From contig NZ_JACFYZ010000010.1 in NCBI RefSeq assembly GCF_015712065.1, positions 1 through 64,000 on the forward strand: DNA of 64,000 nt, in the 5' to 3' direction. The notes below the pieces were generated by a model. It was not told the origin of the DNA. It was given only the letters and a program-made list of their open reading frames with translations, and ran no database searches. This document shows, one piece after another, positions 17,314 to 24,640 of this stretch (the first letter of the stretch is position 1; the number at the start of each line of letters is the position of its first letter). The position numbers were made by a program, and so were the translations under genes. This stretch comes from Ectopseudomonas chengduensis. Its GTDB lineage: Bacteria > Pseudomonadota > Gammaproteobacteria > Pseudomonadales > Pseudomonadaceae.

Positions 17314-18955
17314 AGACGCGCTCCTTGAACGGATCGATACCGACGCGGCGGTAGGTATCGAGGAAGCTTTCTTCTTCGGTGCGTTGCTCGACGTAGACCT
17401 TGATGATCTTGTCGATCACATCGGCCATGTCCGCTTCGGCGAAGGATGGGCCGAGGATCTGCGCCAGGCTGGCGTCACGGCCGGCGCTGCCGCCGAGCGA
17501 TACCTGATAGAACTCCTGGCCTTTCTTGTCGACGCCGAGAATGCCGATATGGCCGACGTGGTGGTGACCGCAGGCGTTCATGCAGCCGGAGATGTTCAGG
17601 TCGATATTGCCGATGTCGAACAGATAGTCGAGATCGTCGAAACGACGCTGAATGGCTTCGGCGATCGGGATCGACTTGGCGTTGGCCAGCGAGCAGAAGT
17701 CGCCGCCCGGGCAGCAGATGATGTCGGTCAGCAGGCCTACGTTCGGCGTGGCGAAACCTTGTTCGCGCAGTTCACCCCACAGAGCCAGCAACTGACGCTG
17801 CTCGACGTCGGCGAGGATGATGTTCTGGTTGTGGCTGTTGCGCACTTCGCCGAAGGAATAACGGTCGGTCAGGTCGGCGATGGCATCGAGCTGCTTGTCG
17901 GTGACGTCGCCTGGCGCCACGCCGGTGGGCTTGAGCGACAGGGTCACGGCAACGTAGCCAGGCTTCTTGTGGGCGAAGGTGTTGCGCTCGCGCCAACGGG
18001 CGAAGCCCGGGTGTTCGGCGTTCTGCTGGGCGAGCAGGGCATCTTCGTCCTGCAGGGTCAGATAGGCCGGATCAACGAAGTGTGTGGCAACGCGGGCGAC
18101 TTCGGCTTCGGTGAGGGTGGTCGGCCCGTCCTTGAGGTGCGCCCACTCGGCGTTCACGCGCTCGGCGAACACCTCGGGGGTCAGCGCCTTGACCAGAATC
18201 TTGATACGCGCCTTGTACTTGTTATCGCGACGGCCATAGCGGTTGTACACGCGCAGGATGGCGTCGAGATAACTGATCAGGTGCTGCCAGGGCAGGAATT
18301 CGTTGATGAAGCTGCCGACGATCGGGGTACGACCCAGGCCGCCGCCGACGGAAACGCGGAAGCCCAGCTCGTCGGCCTCGTTCTTCACTGCTTCCAGGCC
18401 GATGTCATGCACTTCGATGGCGGCGCGGTCGCTCACGGCGCCGTTGACGGCGATCTTGAACTTGCGCGGCAAGTGGCTGAATTCGGGATGGAAGGTCGAC
18501 CACTGACGGATGATCTCGCACCAGGGACGCGGATCGACGATCTCGTCCTTGGCCACGCCGGCGAACTGGTCGGTGGTGGTGTTGCGGATGCAGTTACCGC
18601 TGGTCTGGATGGCGTGCATCTGCACGGTGGCCAGCTCGGCGAGAATCTCCGGCACGTCTTCCAGGTCCGGCCAGTTGAACTGTACGTTCTGGCGGGTGCT
18701 GATATGGGCATAGCCCTTGTCGTAGTCGCGGGCGATCTTGGCCAGCATGCGCACCTGGGTGGACGACAGCAGGCCATAAGGCACGGCCACGCGCAGCATG
18801 GGCGCGTAGCGCTGGATATACAGGCCGTTCTGCAGGCGCAGCGGACGGAATTCCTCGCCGCTCAGCTCTCCGGCGAGGTAGCGGCGGGTTTGATCGCGGA
18901 ACTGCTTGACGCGATCCTCGACGATCTTTTGATCGTACTGGTCATATACGTACAT
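17297..18955 (-). CDS. cysI: Sulfite reductase haemoprotein (CysI type)
   Basis: A 552-residue sirohaem/4Fe-4S sulfite reductase that converts sulfite to sulfide for cysteine synthesis. The cluster ligands are visible: CCPGGDFCSLA gives C-x5-C, and SGCMNACG gives C-x3-C, with the adjacent GHHHVGHIG. N terminus MYVYDQYDQKIVEDR and size agree with the Pseudomonas enzyme. ATG 18955 preceded by AGGA is preferred over an 11-codon extension. Its 3' end overlaps the DUF934 gene. Confidence 0.92.
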   Translation of the reverse strand: MYVYDQYDQKIVEDRVKQFRDQTRRYLAGELSGEEFRPLRLQNGLYIQRYAPMLRVAVPYGLLSSTQVRMLAKIARDYDKGYAHISTRQNVQFNWPDLEDVPEILAELATVQMHAIQTSGNCIRNTTTDQFAGVAKDEIVDPRPWCEIIRQWSTFHPEFSHLPRKFKIAVNGAVSDRAAIEVHDIGLEAVKNEADELGFRVSVGGGLGRTPIVGSFINEFLPWQHLISYLDAILRVYNRYGRRDNKYKARIKILVKALTPEVFAERVNAEWAHLKDGPTTLTEAEVARVATHFVDPAYLTLQDEDALLAQQNAEHPGFARWRERNTFAHKKPGYVAVTLSLKPTGVAPGDVTDKQLDAIADLTDRYSFGEVRNSHNQNIILADVEQRQLLALWGELREQGFATPNVGLLTDIICCPGGDFCSLANAKSIPIAEAIQRRFDDLDYLFDIGNIDLNISGCMNACGHHHVGHIGILGVDKKGQEFYQVSLGGSAGRDASLAQILGPSFAEADMADVIDKIIKVYVEQRTEEESFLDTYRRVGIDPFKERVYAANH

Positions 18956-19041
18956 GAAGGGTCCTGTTTTCAGGCTACTTACTGCCAATCAGCGCGCACG
19001 GCCGCGCACTCCCCGAGGAGCCGGGGCACGATACCAGCTCA

Positions 19042-19122
19042 GGTTTATGCGTAAAAGTGATGTTTGAATATATAAACCTTGGTTTAAGGAATAAGACTGC
19101 CCTAGAGCATAACCATATGGTT
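19042..19122. promoter_or_regulatory. Repeated AACC/GGTT motifs upstream of cysI
   Basis: Three related elements: GGTTTA at 19042-19047, the inverted repeat TAAACC-TT-GGTTTA at 19073-19086, and the 12-bp palindrome AACCATATGGTT at 19111-19122. They occupy the AT-rich space between cysI and the small plus-strand gene and may bind a regulator of sulfur genes (CysB is an obvious guess, unproven). Confidence 0.35.
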
Positions 19123-19190
19123 TGAGCGATGGCCAAGGCTGGTCTTAAATGCAGTGTGCATCACCCAAAAGCACAAGAAGAGGGGGAACC

Positions 19191-19304
19191 ATGACCGAGC
19201 ACACTGAAGTGGACAATTCCGACAGCGTCATCGATGCCTGGGCGATCTTTTGCCTGATCCTGATCGCGGTAGGTACGGCGGTCTTCTGGGTCAGCGGACA
19301 GTGA
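19191..19304 (+). CDS. Small single-span membrane protein (37 aa)
   Basis: A 37-residue protein: an acidic N terminus (MTEHTEVDNSDSVIDAW) followed by a hydrophobic helix (AIFCLILIAVGTAVFWV) and a short tail SGQ. The ATG follows AGAGGGGGAACC, a strong ribosome site, and the gene is followed by its own Rho-independent terminator, so it is probably a real gene. The orientation expected is N-in, C-out or the reverse; function unknown. It is divergent from cysI. Confidence 0.7.
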   Translation: MTEHTEVDNSDSVIDAWAIFCLILIAVGTAVFWVSGQ

Positions 19305-19309
19305 GGGCG

Positions 19310-19341
19310 AAGGCCGATACGCATTAGCGGTCGGCCTTTTG
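19310..19341 (+). terminator. Terminator of the 37-aa gene
   Basis: AAGGCCGA (19310-19317) and TCGGCCTT (19331-19338) pair, followed by TTG; 13-nt loop. Confidence 0.7.
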
Positions 19342-19387
19342 TCATTTGCGCCCTATACTGCGCCCCGGTTAATTGGGGAGCGGTGCC

Positions 19388-20449
19388 GTGATCCGGTGGG
19401 TGTTGGGCCTGTGGCTATTACTGTGCTGCGCATTGGCGTCAGCACAAACCCGTGCGCCGTCTGTGATCTTCCTCAATCCCGGCTATTCCGACGAGCCGTT
19501 CTGGGCCGATTACACCCGCTATATGCAGGACGCCGCAGGCGACCTCGGCATCGACCTGAAGGTACTTTACGGTGAGCGTGATCCAGCGCGCATGCTGAGC
19601 AATGCCCGCCAGGTTCTCGACGGTGAACACCCGGATTACCTGATCTTCACCAACGAGCAGTTCCAGGGACCTGTGCTGCTGCGCCTGTTCGAAGCTAGCC
19701 AGGTTGGTCTTTTCGCCCTGCACAGCACGCTCACCGACGAGCAGCAGGCGCTGATCGGTGGCAGCCGCGAGCGTCACCGCAACTGGCTGGGTAGCCTGGT
19801 GCCCAATGATGAAGAGGCAGGTTACCTCATGGGGCGCGAACTGATCGCGCTTGCCAAGGGGCAACCGGCCGAGCTGCTGGCATTTTCCGGGGTCAAGCAA
19901 ACGCCGTCATCGATCTTGCGTCTGGCCGGTTTGCAACGTGCGCTGAACGAGGCGCCGCATGTGCGTCTGGTGCAGGCAGTGCATGGCGAGTGGCAGGAGC
20001 AGCGCGCCTATGAGCAGGCGATGAGCCTGTTGCCGCGCTATCCGGGGGTGAGCCTGGTGTGGTCCGCGAACGATGCAATGGCATTCGGCGTGATGCGTGC
20101 GGCTGATGAGCTGGGCAGAGACCTGCGCTATGCAGCCTTGAATAACTCAGCTCGGGTGCTGCAGGCGCATATCGATGGACGAATCGATGTCCTGGCGAGT
20201 GGCCACTTCGTTCTGGGGGGCTGTGCCCTGGTGATGCTCAGTGACCATGCCCGTGACATGGATTTCATCGAGCGCGGCGGCCAGGACCAGGTGGCATCCC
20301 TGCTGCGCCTGCTCGACAGGGCGCAATCGCAGAAACTGCTGGCACGCCTTGGCCAGGCGGACATCGACATGGACTTTGGCCAGTTCAGCGCGTTGACTCA
20401 GCCCCAACAGCAGCGCTACGACTGCTCGATAGCATCCCTGCTGGACTGA
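19388..20449 (+). CDS. Periplasmic binding protein, sugar/autoinducer type
   Basis: A 353-residue exported protein with signal peptide VIRWVLGLWLLLCCALASA. The mature part has the type I periplasmic-binding fold: VIFLNPGYSDEPFWADYTRYMQDAA (first strand and helix), an internal VWSANDAMAFGVMRAADELG (the usual N-D-x-A-x-G hinge) and an acidic ligand pocket. No permease or ATPase is adjacent, so it may be an orphan binder serving a sensor. GTG 19388 with GGGGAG seven nt upstream was preferred to TTG 19373. Confidence 0.75.
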   Translation: MIRWVLGLWLLLCCALASAQTRAPSVIFLNPGYSDEPFWADYTRYMQDAAGDLGIDLKVLYGERDPARMLSNARQVLDGEHPDYLIFTNEQFQGPVLLRLFEASQVGLFALHSTLTDEQQALIGGSRERHRNWLGSLVPNDEEAGYLMGRELIALAKGQPAELLAFSGVKQTPSSILRLAGLQRALNEAPHVRLVQAVHGEWQEQRAYEQAMSLLPRYPGVSLVWSANDAMAFGVMRAADELGRDLRYAALNNSARVLQAHIDGRIDVLASGHFVLGGCALVMLSDHARDMDFIERGGQDQVASLLRLLDRAQSQKLLARLGQADIDMDFGQFSALTQPQQQRYDCSIASLLD

Positions 20450-20677
20450 TCAGCCAGTCGCCAGGTGCAGGATCAGCTTAACCGTCACCAGCAATACGAT
20501 CACGAACAGGGTGGTGAACAGCACCCCGAGCAGAATGAAATGGCTGGGCTTGCCGCGACTGAAGTCGCGGCTACGGTTCTTCCCGCTCTGCACGCCAAGG
20601 GCGGCGGCCAGCACGCTCTGCAGCATTTCGCGCAGGGTCAGCGGGGCCTGCTGGGGGTCTTTGTCCTGATCACTCAT
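20450..20677 (-). CDS. DUF2970 small membrane protein
   Basis: A 75-residue protein with a hydrophilic start (MSDQDKDPQQAPLTLREMLQS) and one C-terminal transmembrane helix (FILLGVLFTTLFVIVLLVTVKLIL). LREMLQSVLAAALGVQSGKNRSRDF is the DUF2970 signature. Start ATG 20677 has GGAGAGG upstream. It is tail to tail with the binding-protein gene, and the two stop codons abut. Function unknown. Confidence 0.75.
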   Translation of the reverse strand: MSDQDKDPQQAPLTLREMLQSVLAAALGVQSGKNRSRDFSRGKPSHFILLGVLFTTLFVIVLLVTVKLILHLATG

Positions 20678-20795
20678 GGTCAGCCTCTCCGTCGGTCCTG
20701 CAAGCATAGTCCGCAACCGCCACGCCAGCACGAGGGACTAGGCTGGCCGCGGCGAATCAGGCAATCTGCGCGAGCGCTGACCACCGACCTTGACC

Positions 20796-21617
20796 ATGTC
20801 TGACGATCTCTTTCCTGACGATGCCGCGCAAACCGAGCGCACCCGCGAAACCATCCTGCGCTACCACCTGAGCTGGAAGCACCGCGACCTCGATGCTGTA
20901 ATGGCGCTGTATCACCCGGAGATCGAGTACAACGACTTCTACCAGCAGCGCTGCATGCGCCTGGGTGAGCTGCGCGAGTACGTCGAGAACAACCTGCCGC
21001 GCCGCCCGGGCGAACTGCTGGAGCACGTCGACCGCATACGCATCGACGGGCATACCGCCTTCATCCAGTACTGCACCAGCTTGCAGGGCGGGGAAGGGCT
21101 TGTGTCGTTCCGCACCGGTGAAGCCATCACCGTGCGCGACGGGCTGATCTGGCGGATCAACGAATACGCCACCCTGGTGCATGAGGCGCGTGGCACTGGC
21201 GAAGCGGCCAGTTCGCGCCCGGCGATCAGCCGCCTGGGGCTGTCGACCCGCCAGCTCGGTCAGCTGGCGCAGGACCTGCAGGACTACTTTCAGCGCAGCC
21301 AGCCCTTTCTCGACCCCGAGCTGGATCTGCAGCAGGTGGCGGCAGCGACGGGTTACAGCCGCAACCAGATCTCCCATCTGCTCAATCAGGTGCTGGGCGA
21401 GAGCTTCTACCGCTACGTCAACCGCGCCCGCCTGCAGTACTTGCTCGATGGCTTGCAGACGGGAAGCGACCTCAAGCGTATCGACGAGCTGGCCTTTGCC
21501 GCCGGCTTCAACTCGTTGTCGGCCTTCTACAGCTGCTTCAAGCGCCACACCGGGCTTTCGCCCACGGCCTACCTCAAGCAGATTTCCTCGCGGGCACGCA
21601 CGCAAGACAGCGACTGA
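20796..21617 (+). CDS. AraC-family regulator with an N-terminal SnoaL/NTF2-like domain
   Basis: A 273-residue protein. Residues 1-135 form a SnoaL/NTF2-like alpha+beta cone (ETILRYHLSWKHRDLDAVMALYHPEIEYND and TGEAITVRDGLIWRINEY); residues about 170-265 form an AraC DNA-binding domain with two helix-turn-helix units, the second in FAAGFNSLSAFYSCFKRHTGLSP. The NTF2 domain presumably senses a small ligand. It precedes, by 45 nt, a flavin oxidase, a cupin and a polyamine-type binder, which it probably controls. Confidence 0.85.
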   Translation: MSDDLFPDDAAQTERTRETILRYHLSWKHRDLDAVMALYHPEIEYNDFYQQRCMRLGELREYVENNLPRRPGELLEHVDRIRIDGHTAFIQYCTSLQGGEGLVSFRTGEAITVRDGLIWRINEYATLVHEARGTGEAASSRPAISRLGLSTRQLGQLAQDLQDYFQRSQPFLDPELDLQQVAAATGYSRNQISHLLNQVLGESFYRYVNRARLQYLLDGLQTGSDLKRIDELAFAAGFNSLSAFYSCFKRHTGLSPTAYLKQISSRARTQDSD

Positions 21618-21662
21618 TCGTCCCAACTAGCCTTGTGTCATCGATTGATGACGGAGGCGTGG

Positions 21663-23069
21663 ATGAATTCCTGGCGCAACATCAGTCTGTGGATGGATCA
21701 GCTCGATGATCCGCTGCAGGCGCGGCCCAGCCTGCAAGCCCAGCTGCACGCCGACGTGGCGATCATCGGCGCTGGTTATACCGGCCTGTGGACGGCCTAT
21801 TACCTCAAGCGCCAGGCGCCGCAGCTGCGTGTGGTGATCGTCGAGGCCGAGACCGCCGGCTTCGGTGCGTCCGGGCGCAATGGCGGCTGGTTGATGGGCA
21901 ACCTGCTCGGCGAGGATCGTCTGCTGGCCGATTTGCCAGCGTTGGAGCGCAAAGCGGGCTTCGACCTGCTGCACGGCATTCCCGATGAAGTAGCCTCGGT
22001 GGTCGCCCGTGAAGGCATCGACTGCGATCTGCGCAAGGGCGGCGTGCTGTATTGCGCGGCGCGCTACCCGGAGCAGGAAGTGCGCCTGCGTGATTATCTC
22101 AAGGAACTGCGTGCGCTAGGCCTGAGCGAAGACGACTACCGCTGGCTACCGCCGAGCGAACTGGCCACCCAGTTGCGCGTGGCCAATGCCTACGGCGCGC
22201 TGTACAGCCCGCATTGCGCGACGATCCAGCCGGCCAAGCTGGTACGGGGCCTGGCGCGCTGCGTCGAGGACCTGGGTGTCGAACTCTACGAGCGCAGCCC
22301 GGTGATCGACTGGCAACCAGGCCTGGTGCGTACCGCTCACGGACTGGTCACGGCTGACTGGGTAGTGCCGGCCATCGAGGGGTACGCCGCCAGCTTGCCG
22401 CCGTTGGGTAATCACCAGTTGCCGGTGCAGAGCCTGATCGTTGCCACCGAGCCATTGCCGGCGGATGTCTGGGCCGGTATCGGCCTGGAGCGCGGGCAGG
22501 CGTTCAGCGAATTCAGCCGTCAGGTCACCTACGGCCAGCGCAGCCTCGATGACCGTCTGATCTTCGGGGCGCGTGGTGGCTACCGCTTTGGCGGGCGCCT
22601 GCGCAGCGATTTCAACCTCACCGACGACGAGCTGGGTTTACGCCGTTACCTGATGGGGGAAATCTTCCCGCAGCTGCGCAACGTGCGTTTCACCCATTCC
22701 TGGGGCGGCAACCTGGGCATGGCGCGGCGCTTCCAGCCGCACATGCTGCGCGACACCCGCAACCGCATCGCGCTGTCTGGCGGTTATGGCGGCGAGGGCG
22801 TCGGAGCCACCAACCTGGGCGGGCGCACCCTGGCCGATCTCATTCTCGGTCGGGACAGCGAACTGCTGCGCCAGCCCTGGGTGCTGAGTGATAGCCCGAT
22901 TTCCAGCCTGAGGCGCTGGGAGCCCGAGCCCTGCCGCTGGCTTGGTTACAACGCCATCATCCGCAGTTTCGTGCATGAGGACGAAGTCCTCGCCAACCCG
23001 CGTAGCGCGGCCTGGCGCCGGCGTCTGGCGCAGGCGGTGGCGGCGCGCATGGAAAGCCTGATGGGCTGA
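21663..23069 (+). CDS. FAD-dependent amine oxidase (gamma-glutamylputrescine oxidase-like)
   Basis: A 468-residue DAO-family flavoprotein. FAD site DVAIIGAGYTGLWTAYYL (about residues 30-47) and GRNGGW (about 75-80) are typical of PuuB/PauB-type gamma-glutamyl-polyamine oxidases, as is the C-terminal SGGYGGEGVGATNLGGR loop. Expected reaction: oxidative deamination of an amine to an aldehyde with H2O2 release. GGAGG at 21653-21657 fixes the start at 21663. The polyamine assignment rests on family resemblance and on the neighbouring PotF-like gene. Confidence 0.83.
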   Translation: MNSWRNISLWMDQLDDPLQARPSLQAQLHADVAIIGAGYTGLWTAYYLKRQAPQLRVVIVEAETAGFGASGRNGGWLMGNLLGEDRLLADLPALERKAGFDLLHGIPDEVASVVAREGIDCDLRKGGVLYCAARYPEQEVRLRDYLKELRALGLSEDDYRWLPPSELATQLRVANAYGALYSPHCATIQPAKLVRGLARCVEDLGVELYERSPVIDWQPGLVRTAHGLVTADWVVPAIEGYAASLPPLGNHQLPVQSLIVATEPLPADVWAGIGLERGQAFSEFSRQVTYGQRSLDDRLIFGARGGYRFGGRLRSDFNLTDDELGLRRYLMGEIFPQLRNVRFTHSWGGNLGMARRFQPHMLRDTRNRIALSGGYGGEGVGATNLGGRTLADLILGRDSELLRQPWVLSDSPISSLRRWEPEPCRWLGYNAIIRSFVHEDEVLANPRSAAWRRRLAQAVAARMESLMG

Positions 23070-23103
23070 GTGAATGCCAGCCGTCCCTTTATCCGGAGTA
23101 CCA

Positions 23104-23445
23104 ATGAATATCACCCATTTTCGTAACACTCCCAGCGTCGTCCTGGACGAGTCCAATCCGGTTTCCGTGCCCCTGAGCGAGCCGGTGGCGGTTACTTCGA
23201 CCACCAGCGTCGAGCGCAGTGACAGCGTCGAGACCGGCATCTGGGAATGCACGCCGGGGCGCTGGCGCCGACAGATTGTGCAGCAGGAGTTCTGTCACTT
23301 CGTGACTGGGCGCTGCACCTTCACGCCTGACGGCGGTGAGCCCATCGAGATTCGCGCCGGCGACGCCCTGATGATGCCGGCCAATACCCTTGGCATCTGG
23401 GACATACAAGAAACGGTGCGCAAGACCTATGTGCTGATCTTCTGA
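23104..23445 (+). CDS. Cupin-domain protein (DUF861 type)
   Basis: A 113-residue small cupin. GIWECTPGRWRRQIVQQEFCHFVTGRCTFTPDGG at residues 46-78 is the DUF861 ((S)-ureidoglycine aminohydrolase-like) pattern, and GDALMMPANTLGIWDI closes the barrel. Such cupins often follow amine-oxidase genes. It lies 34 nt after the oxidase and 49 nt before the binder, in one apparent transcript. Substrate unknown. Confidence 0.8.
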   Translation: MNITHFRNTPSVVLDESNPVSVPLSEPVAVTSTTSVERSDSVETGIWECTPGRWRRQIVQQEFCHFVTGRCTFTPDGGEPIEIRAGDALMMPANTLGIWDIQETVRKTYVLIF

Positions 23446-23494
23446 GTCAGCCCCTTTTCAGTACTGCCTAGAACAACAACTCACGAGGTATCCC

Positions 23495-24571
23495 ATGCTG
23501 AAGAAACTCCTGCCGTGCCTGATCCTGGCCGGCACCGCTCATGCCGCTGATAGCGTGCGCATCTACAACTGGACCGATTACATCGCCCCGGACACCCTCA
23601 AGCAGTTCGAAAAGAGCAGCGGCCGGGGTACCCATTACGACGTCTACGACAGCAACGAGACGCTGGACGCCAAGCTGATGGCTGGTCGCTCCGGCTACGA
23701 CGTGGTGTTCCCTTCCAACCACTTCATGGCCCGGCAGATTCAGGGCGGTGCGCTGAAGAAGCTCGACCGCAGCAAGCTGCCGAACTGGAACAACCTCAGC
23801 CCGGTACTGATGAAGACGCTGGAGGTGAACGACCCGGGCAACGAGCACGGCTTCCCCTATCTGTGGGGCAGCACCGGTATCGGCTACAACGTAGACAAGG
23901 TGCGCGCCGTGCTGGGCGATGAGGTGACGATGGACAGCTGGGACGTGCTGTTCGACCCGGTCAAGCTGGCCAAGCTCAACGAGTGCGGCGTCGCGATCCT
24001 CGACAACGGCCCGGAAATGCTGCCGATCGCCTTGCATCACCTGGGCCTGCCACACCACAGCAAGAACCCTGAGGACTACAAGCGCGCCGAAGCGTTATTG
24101 ATGGAGATGCGCAAGAACGTGCGTTATTTCCACTCTTCCAAATACGTCGGTGATCTGGCCAATGGCGAGATCTGCATGGCGGTGGGCTTTTCCGGCGACA
24201 TCATGCAGGCTGGCGCCCGTGCCGCTGAGGCGGGTAACGGGGTGAAGATCCAGTACGAGATTCCCAAGGAAGGCGCGCCGATCTGGTTCGACATGGTGGC
24301 CATGCCGGTCGATGCCGGCAACGAAGAGGGCGCGTACGCCTTCATGAACTACCTGCTGCAGCCCGAGGTAATGGCGGCCATCAGCAATCATGTGAAGTAC
24401 GCCAACGGTAACACCAAGGCCGACGCGCTGGTCGACCCGGCGCTGAAGGCCGATCCGACCGTGTATCCGCCAGAGGCGGTGATGGACAAGCTGTACACCC
24501 TGGAGGCCATGCCGCTGAAGATCGACCGTGTGCGCACGCGTATCTGGAGCAAGGTCAAGAGCGGCGTCTGA
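23495..24571 (+). CDS. Polyamine-type periplasmic binding protein (PotF/SpuD-like)
   Basis: A 358-residue protein with a cleavable signal peptide (cleavage after AHA, residue 17). The mature start SVRIYNWTDYIAPDTLKQFE is the hallmark of PotF/PotD binders; GYDVVFPSNHFMARQI and LWGSTGIGYNVDKV follow. It binds putrescine or a related amine for an ABC importer, but no permease or ATPase is in this cluster, so the rest of the transporter must lie elsewhere. Its terminator closes the cluster. Confidence 0.88.
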   Translation: MLKKLLPCLILAGTAHAADSVRIYNWTDYIAPDTLKQFEKSSGRGTHYDVYDSNETLDAKLMAGRSGYDVVFPSNHFMARQIQGGALKKLDRSKLPNWNNLSPVLMKTLEVNDPGNEHGFPYLWGSTGIGYNVDKVRAVLGDEVTMDSWDVLFDPVKLAKLNECGVAILDNGPEMLPIALHHLGLPHHSKNPEDYKRAEALLMEMRKNVRYFHSSKYVGDLANGEICMAVGFSGDIMQAGARAAEAGNGVKIQYEIPKEGAPIWFDMVAMPVDAGNEEGAYAFMNYLLQPEVMAAISNHVKYANGNTKADALVDPALKADPTVYPPEAVMDKLYTLEAMPLKIDRVRTRIWSKVKSGV

Positions 24572-24590
24572 GCGTCTACTCGATGAAAAA

Positions 24591-24610
24591 AGCCCCGGCA
24601 TGCCGGGGCT
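24591..24610. terminator. Bidirectional terminator
   Basis: AGCCCCGGCA/TGCCGGGGCT is a perfect 20-bp palindrome with an A-run to the left and TTTTG to the right. It serves the binder gene and the convergent chemoreceptor gene. Confidence 0.85.
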
Positions 24611-24640
24611 TTTGTTGAGCGTCATTCAATCGCTTATGGT

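Noticed and set aside
17300..19054. A 584-codon frame antisense to cysI
   Set aside because: Shadow of cysI; no recognised domain.
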